Origin: Sphaerochaeta halotolerans
GTDB taxonomy: Bacteria; Spirochaetota; Spirochaetia; Sphaerochaetales; Sphaerochaetaceae
Direction: 5' to 3'
NCBI RefSeq assembly: GCF_003429665.1
Contig: NZ_QUWK01000012.1
Coordinates: forward strand, 31,844-95,843
Length of the DNA: 64,000 nt
This document shows, one piece after another, positions 18,747-29,286 of this stretch. Both the position numbers and the translations under genes were made by a program. The notes beneath the pieces were generated by a model. That model did not search any database and was not told the DNA's origin. It saw only the letters and a program-made list of their open reading frames with translations. Numbering within the stretch: position 1 is the stretch's first letter; every line of letters begins with the position of its first letter.

Positions 18747-20132
18747 ATGGCGTCGAATAGTATGCTAGGGCGCGTTCCTCCTCAGAACGAAGAGGCCGAA
18801 CGTGCAGTTCTTGGGGCAATCTTGCTCAATGAGAAGGTCCTTGTAGAAGTGACCGATTTTTTGAGCAAGGATGATTTTTATAAAATTGCCCATCAACAAT
18901 TGTTCGACGCCATCCTTTCATTCAGACAGGAGAGTACCGAAGCACTCGACCTGATTACCCTCAGTTCCTATCTGAAGCGTAAGAATCAGGTTGATCAGTG
19001 TGGTGGTCTCTCCTATATTTCCACCCTCACCAGCGACGTACCCACCACGACGAATGCTGCTTACTATGCAAAGATACTGAAAGCGTTGAGCCAGAGACGC
19101 AAACTTTTGTTGTTTGCCTCAAAACTCAAGGATAATGCCTTTGATGAGTCACAGGATATACAGCAGGTTATTGATGAGGGAGAGCAAACCCTTTCCAAGT
19201 TGAATAATGAAACTGCCGGCAGTGATGCATATCAATCAATCAAGGATCTGATTACCCAAACCATCACCGATATTGAGTACCGTACTACGCATGGGACAAA
19301 GAATGGCTTGGACAGTGGGTATACCTCATTGGACTCCATCACTGGTGGTTTCAAAAAACAAGAACTTGTTATTGTAGGTGCACGGCCGTCAATTGGAAAA
19401 ACAGCATTTGCACTTTCCATGACGCTGAACATGATAACCAAGATGAAATACCGTGTCGGGTTCTTCTCCTTGGAAATGAGTGCAGCAAGTTTGATGGAAC
19501 GGTTACTCACCGGACACAGCCGTGTTGATTTCTCTCACATTCGTAAGGCTACTTTGAAGAACAGTGAGATGAGTGCCATCGTCGATGCATCAGGATTGCT
19601 CTATGAATCGGAGCTTTATATTCAGGATACGCCTAATATGAAGCTCATGGAGCTCCGGGCGCAGGCGAGAAGAATGAAGTTGGAACATGATATCCAGATT
19701 CTGTTTGTTGACTACATCGGCTTGATCGATGCACAGACAGACGCCCGTATTCCACGCCATGAACAGATATCCATTATCAGCCGAAATCTGAAACAGCTTG
19801 CACGTGAACTAGATATACCCATTGTCTGTTTAAGTCAGGTTGGCCGACAGGCGGATGGGGTAGAGCCAAAGCTCAGTGACCTAAGAGAGAGTGGATCCAT
19901 CGAACAGGATGCTGATGTAGTCATTCTTCTTCATCGTGAGGTTGGTAAGAACCGTACTGATAGTGAGGAAGAGCGACAGAAGAATAACATCCAGGAGACA
20001 AAAATCATCATGGCAAAGAACAGAAATGGTGAAACCGGTGTTTTCTCTCTTGCCTTTGTAAGCAATATTGTTCGTTTTGAGGAGATGGAGTTCAGCCACA
20101 AGTATGTGGCAGGCAACAATCCTAACGCCTAA
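18747..20132 (+). CDS. dnaB: Replicative DNA helicase DnaB
   Basis: VPPQNEEAERAVLGAILL; GARPSIGKTAFALS; VDYIGLI; LSDLRESGSIEQDADVV. Confidence 0.97.
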   Translation: MASNSMLGRVPPQNEEAERAVLGAILLNEKVLVEVTDFLSKDDFYKIAHQQLFDAILSFRQESTEALDLITLSSYLKRKNQVDQCGGLSYISTLTSDVPTTTNAAYYAKILKALSQRRKLLLFASKLKDNAFDESQDIQQVIDEGEQTLSKLNNETAGSDAYQSIKDLITQTITDIEYRTTHGTKNGLDSGYTSLDSITGGFKKQELVIVGARPSIGKTAFALSMTLNMITKMKYRVGFFSLEMSAASLMERLLTGHSRVDFSHIRKATLKNSEMSAIVDASGLLYESELYIQDTPNMKLMELRAQARRMKLEHDIQILFVDYIGLIDAQTDARIPRHEQISIISRNLKQLARELDIPIVCLSQVGRQADGVEPKLSDLRESGSIEQDADVVILLHREVGKNRTDSEEERQKNNIQETKIIMAKNRNGETGVFSLAFVSNIVRFEEMEFSHKYVAGNNPNA

Positions 20133-21513
20133 GGGCTAGAAAGTGTCTTACATCAGCGAGTGTGAGTACCAAAAACAATACAATCACAAACGCAACTCCT
20201 ATGAGCTGGAGATAATAGTAGGTTCTAGGTTGCATTTGTTTCCTGGTTATCCATTCAACCGTAGCGATAATAATCTGTCCGCCATCAAAAGCAGGGATGG
20301 GGAGTAGGTTGACCACTGCCAGGGAGATGGAAACCACTCCCATGAGATATAACAATCCTCGAATACCACTTATTGCGTTGTTCTCAAAGCCAAGTGTGGT
20401 AATATCACCAATCATCAGCGCAGAGCGAGCTATCCCTGTAACTTCTGAGCGGATGTCTGCATCTCTCCGGGAAATCAGGTTGCGTAGCGATGTGATGGTC
20501 TCTTGTGCTATACCCAATCCTTTACGTATTCCATTGAGAAGATTGAACTGCTCATCCTGCCCCTCTCGTGTGTCCACTTCAAGCGAGAAACCAAGGACAA
20601 TTGCCCCCATTTCGTTGCGATTGGGTATGAATCGCAAGGTTCTCTTTTCCTTGTTCTCATTCTCGACGGTGATGGAAATCTCATCTTCTGTATAACCATC
20701 CAATTCAGAGAGGAGATCAAGCTGGTTTTCTACAGGAATTCCTGCAACACTGACAATTACGTCCCCTTTTTTCAACCCCTGTTGGTACTCAGGGCTTCCA
20801 TATCGCACGGTTCCAATCTTAAGCTCCTGGATTGGGGTCAACCCATAACGGAATCCTCCCTCGAGCGTTGGGACACCCCTCACTTCGATATCTAGAGAGA
20901 CATCGTCACGTGAAATGGTGAAATTCTCGAGTCCTTTGCTCTCGGCGAGTCGTGCTTCCAGGTCTTGCCAGTCTGTAATCGGTTTTCCATTGAGAGCAAT
21001 GATTCGGTCGCCTTTCCTCATTCCTGCCTCATATGCCGGACTCACTTGGTATTTGAAAAGGGTCGGATATTCTGAGGTGGTAGCAATTACTGCCTCGGTG
21101 GTGATGATCTGTGTTGGTATGCTGGCTAGAATAGCGTACAAGATGGCAGCAAAGAGAAGGTTGGCTACCGGTCCACTGAGATACGTAAGAATTCTTCTTG
21201 CAGGATGCGCTGAGAATAGAGAACCTTCTTCAGTATGAGTGAATTGCTTTTGTTTGTATATAAGCGCTTGGCTCAGGTCATCAGAACCTTTGAGCCTGCA
21301 ATAACCACCTAATGGGAAAAGGCTGATTCGATATTCGGTGCCCTTATGATGGGTGGAAAGAAGTTTGGGGCCGAGACCAAACGAGAATATCTCAACATCA
21401 ATTCCATTGAGCTTTGCGGTCACCAAATGTCCTATTTCGTGTATAACCACTACGATGGTAATTCCCACCAACCCTATGAGATATTTCACCAGGATGGCAG
21501 TTATTCCACTCAT
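20122..21513 (-). CDS. rseP: Site-2 protease RseP/MmpA, PDZ-containing
   Basis: VVIHEIGHLVTAKLNGIDVEIFSFGLGP; LLPIPAFDGGQII. Confidence 0.95.
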   Translation of the reverse strand: MSGITAILVKYLIGLVGITIVVVIHEIGHLVTAKLNGIDVEIFSFGLGPKLLSTHHKGTEYRISLFPLGGYCRLKGSDDLSQALIYKQKQFTHTEEGSLFSAHPARRILTYLSGPVANLLFAAILYAILASIPTQIITTEAVIATTSEYPTLFKYQVSPAYEAGMRKGDRIIALNGKPITDWQDLEARLAESKGLENFTISRDDVSLDIEVRGVPTLEGGFRYGLTPIQELKIGTVRYGSPEYQQGLKKGDVIVSVAGIPVENQLDLLSELDGYTEDEISITVENENKEKRTLRFIPNRNEMGAIVLGFSLEVDTREGQDEQFNLLNGIRKGLGIAQETITSLRNLISRRDADIRSEVTGIARSALMIGDITTLGFENNAISGIRGLLYLMGVVSISLAVVNLLPIPAFDGGQIIIATVEWITRKQMQPRTYYYLQLIGVAFVIVLFLVLTLADVRHFLALRR

Positions 21514-22625
21514 AGGTAACTTCTTGCAATATTTCGAGCTTGCTTGTCAAGGGCAAGGATCTCTTCAAAACTTCCTACAGTCTGATCCCATGGGTGTTCC
21601 AATGTTTTTTGGACAACCTCTATTAATTTTGGATAAGAGATGGTTCCCCCTAGAAATGCCTGTACTGCTACTTCATCGGCTGCATTGAAAGCAAGGGCAC
21701 TGGATCCCCCTCTTTGGAGGACTGCGAAGGCCAGACCCAGAAGCGGAAACCGTGCTAAGTCAGGTTTATAGAAATGGAGGGAAAGATTGCTGAAATCCAA
21801 TGGGGTTACCAGTGATGAATGACCATTTCCCAGTGCATTGATGATGGGGAGTGTCATGTCAGGACTGCCTAGTTGTGCATAGACTGCACCATCAGTGGTA
21901 CGGACCATGGAGTGAACAATGGACTCTGGGTGGATGACCACTTCTATCTTGTCCGTCTCAACATTGAAAAGGTACGAAGCTTCGATTACCTCAAGAGCCT
22001 TATTTGCCAAGGTTGCACTGTCGATGGTTATCTTTTTCCCCATGTTCCATGTGGGATGGGCAAGGGCTTTCTCGACGGTAATTGCAGCGAAATCCTTATT
22101 GGGCAGAGTTCTGAAAGGTCCACCACTCGCAGTAAGGATCAAGCTCGCAATAGAACCCGGGTCACGTCCTTTCAACAGTTCCCAGATTGCAGCGTGTTCA
22201 CTGTCTACCGGAATGATGGATGCGCCATGCTGTTTTGCAACTTCAAAAAGATATGACCCTGCACATACAATACTTTCCTTGTTGGCAAGGGCAAGGTCAA
22301 AGCCACACATGAGCGCAGAGAGAGATGCTTTCAGCCCCTCGAACCCTGCAATTGCGTTCAAAACAATATCTGCTTCAAGAGATTGCAGCATCTCATGCAG
22401 ACCACTGAAGCCTGTATAGGTTTTCACTCCCTCTACAGCAGTCAAGGAAGAGCCGGTTGTGCAGAGGGCTTCTGCTTGAAACTCATGGGCTAGAGAGAGC
22501 AACTCCCTTGATCGGGTATTGCTGGATAGTCCCACTACTCGGAAAGGGAGGGATTTGCTGCGGATTGCCTGAAGTGTCGTGGTACCGATGCTGCCGGTAC
22601 AGCCAAGGATTATTATCCGTTTCAT
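21510..22625 (-). CDS. dxr: 1-deoxy-D-xylulose 5-phosphate reductoisomerase
   Basis: KRIIILGCTGSIGTTTLQ; ANKESIV; PVDSEHAAIWELL; HPTWNMGKKITIDSATL. Confidence 0.96.
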   Translation of the reverse strand: MKRIIILGCTGSIGTTTLQAIRSKSLPFRVVGLSSNTRSRELLSLAHEFQAEALCTTGSSLTAVEGVKTYTGFSGLHEMLQSLEADIVLNAIAGFEGLKASLSALMCGFDLALANKESIVCAGSYLFEVAKQHGASIIPVDSEHAAIWELLKGRDPGSIASLILTASGGPFRTLPNKDFAAITVEKALAHPTWNMGKKITIDSATLANKALEVIEASYLFNVETDKIEVVIHPESIVHSMVRTTDGAVYAQLGSPDMTLPIINALGNGHSSLVTPLDFSNLSLHFYKPDLARFPLLGLAFAVLQRGGSSALAFNAADEVAVQAFLGGTISYPKLIEVVQKTLEHPWDQTVGSFEEILALDKQARNIARSYL

Positions 22626-23470
22626 GCGATGTAGAAAAGCGTTAAAAACAGCCAGTAGATTGGAGCACTGGCAAGCATTGAGTCAATGGAGTCCAGTAGT
22701 CCTCCACGGCCAGGGATAAGGGAGCCACTGTCTTTGACTTTTGCAGAACGCTTGAAGGCACTCTCGATCAAGTCGCCGATATTTGCAGCTAATGAGGTTG
22801 CCAAACCAAGCACCACTGCCATCAAAATGGGAATATCTTCTTTGATGCCAGGCACAAACAGGCAGTATAGTACTGCAAGTACCATGGCACTGAAGGTTCC
22901 TCCAATAAAACCAGCCAAGCTCTTGTTCGGGCTCACCTTCATGATTCCCTTGTTCTTTCTACCTAGGGACATGCCGAAAATGAAAGCAAAGATATCATTA
23001 CCAAAGACCAGCAGGAAAAACAGGATCAAGGACACAGAGGGGTGAGGAAGGGTAGTGATGCGTAGGATGAAGGTAATGAGGATTCCTGGGTATAAGATAA
23101 GAAGACTCTCTCCACCAATACGTGAGAGAGACTTTGAGAATTCATCCTTATTCCCATTTCGGAGTTCTGCACTGAAAAAAAAGAGTGCCAGCAAGACTAC
23201 CGTCAGATCTACCAAAGGAAGATTTGGTACAAAGGCAATTTCAAACCACTGGGCAAGGGGAAGCAATCCTATAGCCCAAGGAGAAAGATGCAGTGTAGTC
23301 CCTTCAGCTTTCTCGTACAGCCCCTTCAGTTCCTTTGCTCCATAGGTTGCAGTCAACACTGCGAGAAGAGAAAGGGCAAGGTATGAGTATTGGGGGAGTA
23401 AGAAAACGATGATAAAAAGCGTTGGAAGGGTTATTATTGTAGTGAGAAGTCGCTTTCCCATTGATGTCAT
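22622..23470 (-). CDS. cdsA: Phosphatidate cytidylyltransferase
   Basis: SLGRKNKGIMKVSPNKSLAGFIGG; KRSAKVKDSGSLIPGRGGLLDSIDSML. Confidence 0.94.
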   Translation of the reverse strand: MTSMGKRLLTTIITLPTLFIIVFLLPQYSYLALSLLAVLTATYGAKELKGLYEKAEGTTLHLSPWAIGLLPLAQWFEIAFVPNLPLVDLTVVLLALFFFSAELRNGNKDEFSKSLSRIGGESLLILYPGILITFILRITTLPHPSVSLILFFLLVFGNDIFAFIFGMSLGRKNKGIMKVSPNKSLAGFIGGTFSAMVLAVLYCLFVPGIKEDIPILMAVVLGLATSLAANIGDLIESAFKRSAKVKDSGSLIPGRGGLLDSIDSMLASAPIYWLFLTLFYIA

Positions 23471-24165
23471 TCTACCCCCCCGAATTTTCTTACCCGCTTT
23501 CCATAGTCTCTGCAGATTCTTCGAATGTCTTCTGCGTCCCAGTCAGGCCATAATTTTTCATAGAAAGCAAGTTCAGCGTAAGCGCTGTCCCAGAGTAAAA
23601 AATTACTCAAACGTTTTTCATTTGCACTCCTTACTATCATATCGACTGGAGGAATATGAGGCAAGTCCAAATTACTGGCAAGTGCATCTTCAGTAATCGT
23701 TTCTCCGGGATGCGTTGCCATGAAATGATTTACTGCACGACAAATCTCGTCTCGTCCGCCATAGTTCAAGGCGATGATTGCGGTAATGGTTGTATTGTTG
23801 CTCGTTTCCTTAACAGTGACATCCACTGCTTGCTGTACTTCCGAAGGAAGGCCGCTGAGATTACCTCTTGCCAAAATACGGATTCCATGGCTGTTGTAAT
23901 AACCAATCTCTCCATGGAGCTTGGAAACGAAAAGATGCATCAGATAGGAAACCTCTTGCTTGCTCCGTTTCCAATTCTCCGTAGAGAATGCATAGAATGT
24001 GACAAACCCAATGCCCTGTTCGGATGCCTCACGGATGACCCGCTTGACAGCCTTCAAGCCTTCTAAGTGTCCGGCGGTTCTGGGTAGTGAGCGTTTTTGT
24101 GCCCAACGTCCGTTACCATCCATGATAATACCTAGATGGACAGGGACAATAGGTTGTATCTCCAT
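23467..24165 (-). CDS. uppS: Isoprenyl (undecaprenyl) diphosphate synthase
   Basis: HLGIIMDGNGRWAQKR; IALNYGGRDEI; RSANEKRLSNFLLWDSAYAEL. Confidence 0.96.
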   Translation of the reverse strand: MEIQPIVPVHLGIIMDGNGRWAQKRSLPRTAGHLEGLKAVKRVIREASEQGIGFVTFYAFSTENWKRSKQEVSYLMHLFVSKLHGEIGYYNSHGIRILARGNLSGLPSEVQQAVDVTVKETSNNTTITAIIALNYGGRDEICRAVNHFMATHPGETITEDALASNLDLPHIPPVDMIVRSANEKRLSNFLLWDSAYAELAFYEKLWPDWDAEDIRRICRDYGKRVRKFGGVE

Positions 24166-24168
24166 GTT

Positions 24169-24735
24169 CTAGATCTCCATGATTTCCTTCTCCTTCTCTT
24201 CTGAGAGGGAGTTGATCTGTTCGACATAGGAGTCTGTCATTTTCTGGACTTTGCTTTCACCATCCTTGAGCTCATCCTCGCTGATATCACCGTTCTTCTG
24301 CAGTTTCTTCAGCTCATCGATTGCTTCACGCCTTATGTTGCGGATAGCAACCTTGCTCTGCTCGGCAGTGGATTTTGCATTCTTTACCAGCTGTTTGCGT
24401 CTCTCTTCATTCAATGGGGGGAAATTCAGTCTAATCAATTTTCCATCATTGTTCGGGGGAAGTCCAAGATCACTCTTGAGGATAGCCTTCTCAATTGCTC
24501 CGAGAACACTTTTGTCCCAAGGCTGGATAACAATTGTCCTTGCCTCGGGAATGCTGATGGTTGCGACCTGGTTGATCGGCGTTTCTGCACCATAATAGTC
24601 GACTCGAATCTTCTCCAGAAGGGAGGCTGAAGCTCGACCTGTGCGCAGACCAGCAAAATCCCTTGAGAGGCTCTCAAGACTTTTTTGCATCTTACTTTCA
24701 CATGTGTCCAATACCTGTTGCATACTCATCTCCAA
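24169..24735 (-). CDS. frr: Ribosome recycling factor
   Basis: GLRTGRASASLLEKIRVDYYG; LNFPPLNEERRKQLVK. Confidence 0.96.
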   Translation of the reverse strand: MEMSMQQVLDTCESKMQKSLESLSRDFAGLRTGRASASLLEKIRVDYYGAETPINQVATISIPEARTIVIQPWDKSVLGAIEKAILKSDLGLPPNNDGKLIRLNFPPLNEERRKQLVKNAKSTAEQSKVAIRNIRREAIDELKKLQKNGDISEDELKDGESKVQKMTDSYVEQINSLSEEKEKEIMEI

Positions 24736-24765
24736 TAAAACGACCGCTCACCAAGAGTGAGCGGT
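24733..24765 (-). terminator. Intrinsic terminator between tsf and frr
   Basis: ACCGCTCAC-tcttg-GTGAGCGGT then CGTTTTATT on the minus strand. Confidence 0.85.
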
Positions 24766-24784
24766 TTGTATCAATCGACTACGC

Positions 24785-25636
24785 TTAGACGCTGCAAGAT
24801 GCAGCACCAGCGCGCAGAAATGCATAATCAACGATTTCCAAGGAAGCACCAACTACCTTGCTTATCTCTTTTGCCTTCTTTTCTACAGTCATGGAGTCGT
24901 CCTTTACAAACGGCTGCTGCAGGAAACAGATTTCGCTTAGGTGTTTGTTCAGCTTGCCCTTGATGATACCTTCGACAACCTTTGCAGGCTTGTCAAGCTT
25001 CTCGGCCTGTGCAGCAAATATCTCAGTCTGCTCCTTGATATAGAAATCATCAACAGCTTCGGTATTGAGATAGGAAGGGGTGAACGCAGCAACATGCAAT
25101 GCACAGTCGTTTGCAAACTCCTTGACCACTTCATTCTCGAAAATCTTCTTGTCATCTGATTTGAACTTAACCAGGACAGCAAGTGCACCATCTCCATGAA
25201 TATAGGTACTGGCAAACTCATTGTCACCAATATCGAATACGAGAATCTGCTTGATGGCCATGTTTTCCTTGATAATGGTAATCAAGTCATTGACCATACC
25301 TTTCAGTTCGTCGTTTACTTCACGGTAGCCTTTCTCAAGTGCTACGGTACAGATATTCTCTCCGAGTTCAGCAAACTGTTCGTTGCTGGAAACGAAGTCA
25401 GTTTCACAGGAGAGCTCAACCATGACAGCCTTGTCTTTTCCGACTTTCACGAACACACGACCGTTGTTGGTAGCGCGGTCCTGTCGCTTAGCAACAGCGG
25501 CCAAACCCATCTCTTTAAGAATCTTCTCTGCAGCAGCAAAGTCCCCGTTTGCCTGGGTCAGTGCCTTTTTGCAATCCATCATACCTGCGCCGGTAATATC
25601 GCGCAGTTTTTTTACTACTTCAGCGGTAATTGCCAT
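24785..25636 (-). CDS. tsf: Elongation factor Ts
   Basis: VKKLRDITGAGMMDCKKALTQANGD; ELSCETDFVSSNEQF. Confidence 0.96.
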   Translation of the reverse strand: MAITAEVVKKLRDITGAGMMDCKKALTQANGDFAAAEKILKEMGLAAVAKRQDRATNNGRVFVKVGKDKAVMVELSCETDFVSSNEQFAELGENICTVALEKGYREVNDELKGMVNDLITIIKENMAIKQILVFDIGDNEFASTYIHGDGALAVLVKFKSDDKKIFENEVVKEFANDCALHVAAFTPSYLNTEAVDDFYIKEQTEIFAAQAEKLDKPAKVVEGIIKGKLNKHLSEICFLQQPFVKDDSMTVEKKAKEISKVVGASLEIVDYAFLRAGAASCSV

Positions 25637-25646
25637 GCTTCACTCC

Positions 25647-26561
25647 TTAGTCTTTGTACAGGGTTTCTTCATCTACGAGGAGGTCTTCAGAATCAGTTTC
25701 ATCCTCAGTTGCTGCCACTTCTTCCTTCTCTACAGTTTCTTTTTCTTCAAACTTGGAGAATTCGGCACCCTCTTCAGTGGAGAAGACAATCTCCTCGGCC
25801 TCTTCAGCAGTTTCCTCAGTCTCTTCTACCTTCTCTTCCTCATCATCACCACCAAGTGCTTCAATAATCTGGATTCCTGCTTCGTTGTCAGCGTCGACAA
25901 CAGCGTTTGCGATGATTTCCACAAAGAGGCTGATAGCACGGATGGCATCATCATTGCCAGGAATTGGATAGGTGATATCCGTAGGGTCACAGTTGGTATC
26001 GACGACCGCAATAACAGGGATACCAAGACGCTTTGCCTCGGTGACAGCAATAGCTTCCTTTTTGGTGTCGATGATGAAGAGGGCTCCTGGGAGCTCTTTC
26101 ATATCCTTGATACCTCCAAGGTTCTTCTCCAGCTTTGCCTTTTGCTTGGTGAGCAGGGAGACTTCTTTCTTGGTAAGTGACTCGAATGTACCATCGATTT
26201 CCATCTTTTCAATCTTCTTGAGTGTTGCAATGGACTTCTTGATGGTTGAGAAGTTGGTCAGCATTCCGCCGAGCCAACGGTTGTTGATGTAAGGCATGCC
26301 ACAGCGCTTTGCTTCAGCTTCAATAGCTTGCTGGGCCTGTTTTTTGGTACCTACAAACAGAATAGGCTTGCCCTGCTTAACAATTGCTCGTACAGCGTCA
26401 TATGCTTCGACGATGCAAGCAGAAGTCTTCTGCAGGTCAATGATATGGATGCCGTTTCTCTGGCTGAAAATGAAACGGGCCATCTTGGGGTTCCACCGTT
26501 TTGTCTGGTGGCCGAAATGTACGCCTGACTCAAGCAGGCTCTTCATGGTTACTACGGACAT
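25647..26561 (-). CDS. rpsB: 30S ribosomal protein S2 with acidic C-terminal extension
   Basis: [70 protein letters not shown]. Confidence 0.96.
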   Translation of the reverse strand: MSVVTMKSLLESGVHFGHQTKRWNPKMARFIFSQRNGIHIIDLQKTSACIVEAYDAVRAIVKQGKPILFVGTKKQAQQAIEAEAKRCGMPYINNRWLGGMLTNFSTIKKSIATLKKIEKMEIDGTFESLTKKEVSLLTKQKAKLEKNLGGIKDMKELPGALFIIDTKKEAIAVTEAKRLGIPVIAVVDTNCDPTDITYPIPGNDDAIRAISLFVEIIANAVVDADNEAGIQIIEALGGDDEEEKVEETEETAEEAEEIVFSTEEGAEFSKFEEKETVEKEEVAATEDETDSEDLLVDEETLYKD

Positions 26562-26655
26562 AATCCTCCTGTCTGACAACACAAACGACCTATATGTCTC
26601 CCTTTGTGCGTCACCCTTCTACTATTACTCACCTCTAGGGGTGGAGATTCCTCTG

Positions 26656-27246
26656 TCACTTTACGAACAAAGGTGCACCCAGTATTTCAGAAATCTGCAA
26701 CAATGGCAAGCCTATAACAGTAGCTTCATCCCCATCAATCCTTTCAACCAGATCTCTGCCAGCACCTTGGAGACGATAGGAACCAGCAGCCCCCCTCCAC
26801 TCTCCTGTTTCCAGATAGGATCTGATGCGTTCTTCTCCCAGTCTTTTGAAGCAGACCACGGCAAGATCAGTTCCACTATACAGGTGGTCTTGATACCAAA
26901 GCGCCCAACCTGAGTGTACCTCATGCTTTCTCCCATCGAACTGGGAGAGCTGTGCGAAAGCCTCCTCCCTGTCCTTGGGTTTTCCTATCAAAGACCCTTG
27001 GAAAGAAATCATGGTATCGCAGCTGAGAACGGGAATCTCATAGCTTGGGTGAACTTCTCGGAAGGTTGCAAGTTTACGTTTTGCAAGAAGTTCCGTAACC
27101 TTTGCTGGATCAGTTTCACTATGGGTTTCATCACTCCCGGTTGCATGTACCCTCACCTGTACTCCAAGCGACTCAAGTAATGCTTTCCGTGCCACTGATC
27201 CACTTGCCAGGATCAAAGAAGGGAGTAGTGTAGCAAAATCAGCCAA
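26656..27246 (-). CDS. maf: Maf-family nucleotide pyrophosphatase
   Basis: LILASGSVARKALLESLG; SCDTMISFQGSLIGKPKDREEA. Confidence 0.9.
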   Translation of the reverse strand: MADFATLLPSLILASGSVARKALLESLGVQVRVHATGSDETHSETDPAKVTELLAKRKLATFREVHPSYEIPVLSCDTMISFQGSLIGKPKDREEAFAQLSQFDGRKHEVHSGWALWYQDHLYSGTDLAVVCFKRLGEERIRSYLETGEWRGAAGSYRLQGAGRDLVERIDGDEATVIGLPLLQISEILGAPLFVK

Positions 27247-29173
27247 TTTCTGCCTCCAGTATCTCTATCGTTTCGCTCAGCTCAAGCCAAGCATGTTCCT
27301 CAGCATGCAACTGCTCGCTGAGTGTTTCTTTCTTCTTCACCAGGCTGGTGATACGCTGAGCGTCACTATAGTTCTCTTCTTTTGCCATTTCTTCTTCTAC
27401 CAATGCAATTGATGCTTCCAGTTTTTCATGGTTCTCCAGGAGTTTTTCACTCTGTCTCTGAAGCGTTGCCAGCCGATTCCTCATTTTGTTTGCTTCTTTG
27501 TAGGAGCGGGCCTGCTTGCTCTCCGTTTGTACAACCGTAGAATTCTGTTTTTCCACTTTTTCTTTCTGCTCCAACTTATAGGAGAAGTAGGAATAATCCC
27601 CATCAAAGAGCTCAGGAGGATTTTCGGTTGTAAGGTAGAGTATCTTGGAGGCAATGTGCTTAATGAAGTAGGCATCGTGGCTGACAAAGATCATGGTTCC
27701 ATCATACTGCTTCAGTGCCTCGTTCAGCATCTCTTTTGCATTGATGTCCAGATGGTTGGTTGGTTCATCCAAAATGAGGAGGTTGACTGGATGCAGAAGG
27801 ATCTTGAGCAATGCCAGTCTGCTTCGCTCTCCTCCACTCAGCACAGAGACTGACTTGAATACATCGTCACCACTGAAGAGAAAAGAACCGAGGTAAGTAC
27901 GGAGTTTGGGAAGATCATGTGTTGCAGCGACGCTGGAGATTTCCTCCAATACGGTATTCTTGGGATTGAGTGTCTTTTCGGTATCCTGGGCGAAGTACCC
28001 GATACTTACCCCGCTTCCCATCCGAATTGTTCCCTCATATTCAGTATCTTGCCCACTGAGCATTCTCAGCAGCGTGGACTTCCCCGTGCCATTCTTCCCG
28101 GTAACTGCAATTCGTTCCCCTTTTGTGGCAAGAAATGAGAAATCTTCAAAAATGACCTGCTGGCCATAGCGTTTGCTTAGATGGTCGATGATGATGACAT
28201 CATTGCCGCTGTGTGGAGCGGGGGGGAAGGAAAAAGAAAGCTGCTTCAGATGGGAGGGGACTTCCACCAGTTCCAGTTTCTCCAGCATCTTGATTCTGCT
28301 TTGGACCTGTTTGCTCTTGGTAGCCTTGTACCGGAACTTCTCGATGAACTGTTCAGTTTTCTGCAACTGATCCTGTTGCAGCTTGTAGGCGGCTTCCAGC
28401 TGCTGTATCTCAAGTTCACGTTGTTTGATATAAGCACTGTAGTTGCCGCTATACCGTTTGAGTGTACCATTGAATAGTTCATAGACTTCGTTGACCGTCT
28501 CATCGAGAAAGCTCTGGTCATGGCTGACGATCATAAGGCCCCCTTCGTAGACCTTCAGGTAGTTCTTCAACCAATAGATGGCTTCGATGTCGAGGTAGTT
28601 CGTCGGTTCATCGAGCAACATGATGCCCGGATTTTCGACCAGAATTTTTGCAAGGGCGATCCGCATCTGCCACCCCCCAGAGAACTCACTGCAAAGACGG
28701 TTCATGTCTGCCATGGTGAATCCTAGACCGAGCAAAACCTGTTCTATGGTTTGTTTTCGGGAGAAATATCCCTGTTCCAGCAGATATTCCTGGATTTCAG
28801 CAAGTCTGTGTAGAAGCGGTTCAGTGGAAACAGTAGGATCACTGTCAGCAAGTTGACTTTCAATTGCCTGTTGCTCCCTGCTTAGCTCCTGGAACCGAGA
28901 GAAAGCTTTCTCAACTTCCTGGTAGACGGTTCCTGCTGTGAATACAATATCACTTTGGGGAAGGTAGGAGATTCGTAGGTTCTTGGAGGTTGAAATCTGC
29001 AGATCATCTGCACTCATTTGTGCGCTGATTACCTTGAGCAGCGTGGATTTTCCGCTTCCATTTCCTCCTGCCAGTGCACTCCGGCTCTGTTCATTCAGGG
29101 TGAAGGAAACATCCTTGAGGATATCCCGGTCCCCAAAAGCAAGGTGTACACGTTGGACTTGTAAGGTAGCCAC
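27239..29173 (-). CDS. ABC-F family ATPase
   Basis: Two ABC domains: ALAGGNGSGKSTLL/FSGGWQMRIALAKIL and AVTGKNGTGKSTLLR/LSGGERSRLALLKIL; GTG start after AAGGAGAGA. Confidence 0.93.
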   Translation of the reverse strand: MATLQVQRVHLAFGDRDILKDVSFTLNEQSRSALAGGNGSGKSTLLKVISAQMSADDLQISTSKNLRISYLPQSDIVFTAGTVYQEVEKAFSRFQELSREQQAIESQLADSDPTVSTEPLLHRLAEIQEYLLEQGYFSRKQTIEQVLLGLGFTMADMNRLCSEFSGGWQMRIALAKILVENPGIMLLDEPTNYLDIEAIYWLKNYLKVYEGGLMIVSHDQSFLDETVNEVYELFNGTLKRYSGNYSAYIKQRELEIQQLEAAYKLQQDQLQKTEQFIEKFRYKATKSKQVQSRIKMLEKLELVEVPSHLKQLSFSFPPAPHSGNDVIIIDHLSKRYGQQVIFEDFSFLATKGERIAVTGKNGTGKSTLLRMLSGQDTEYEGTIRMGSGVSIGYFAQDTEKTLNPKNTVLEEISSVAATHDLPKLRTYLGSFLFSGDDVFKSVSVLSGGERSRLALLKILLHPVNLLILDEPTNHLDINAKEMLNEALKQYDGTMIFVSHDAYFIKHIASKILYLTTENPPELFDGDYSYFSYKLEQKEKVEKQNSTVVQTESKQARSYKEANKMRNRLATLQRQSEKLLENHEKLEASIALVEEEMAKEENYSDAQRITSLVKKKETLSEQLHAEEHAWLELSETIEILEAEIG

Positions 29174-29286
29174 ACTCTCTCTCCTTATACTAAAACGGGT
29201 GTTGAAAAGCCCGGTGTTTGACGGTATGATTACCTTAACACAAGCATGTGTTCGGTGACAATCCACCAGAATCCAGGAGGTTTACA

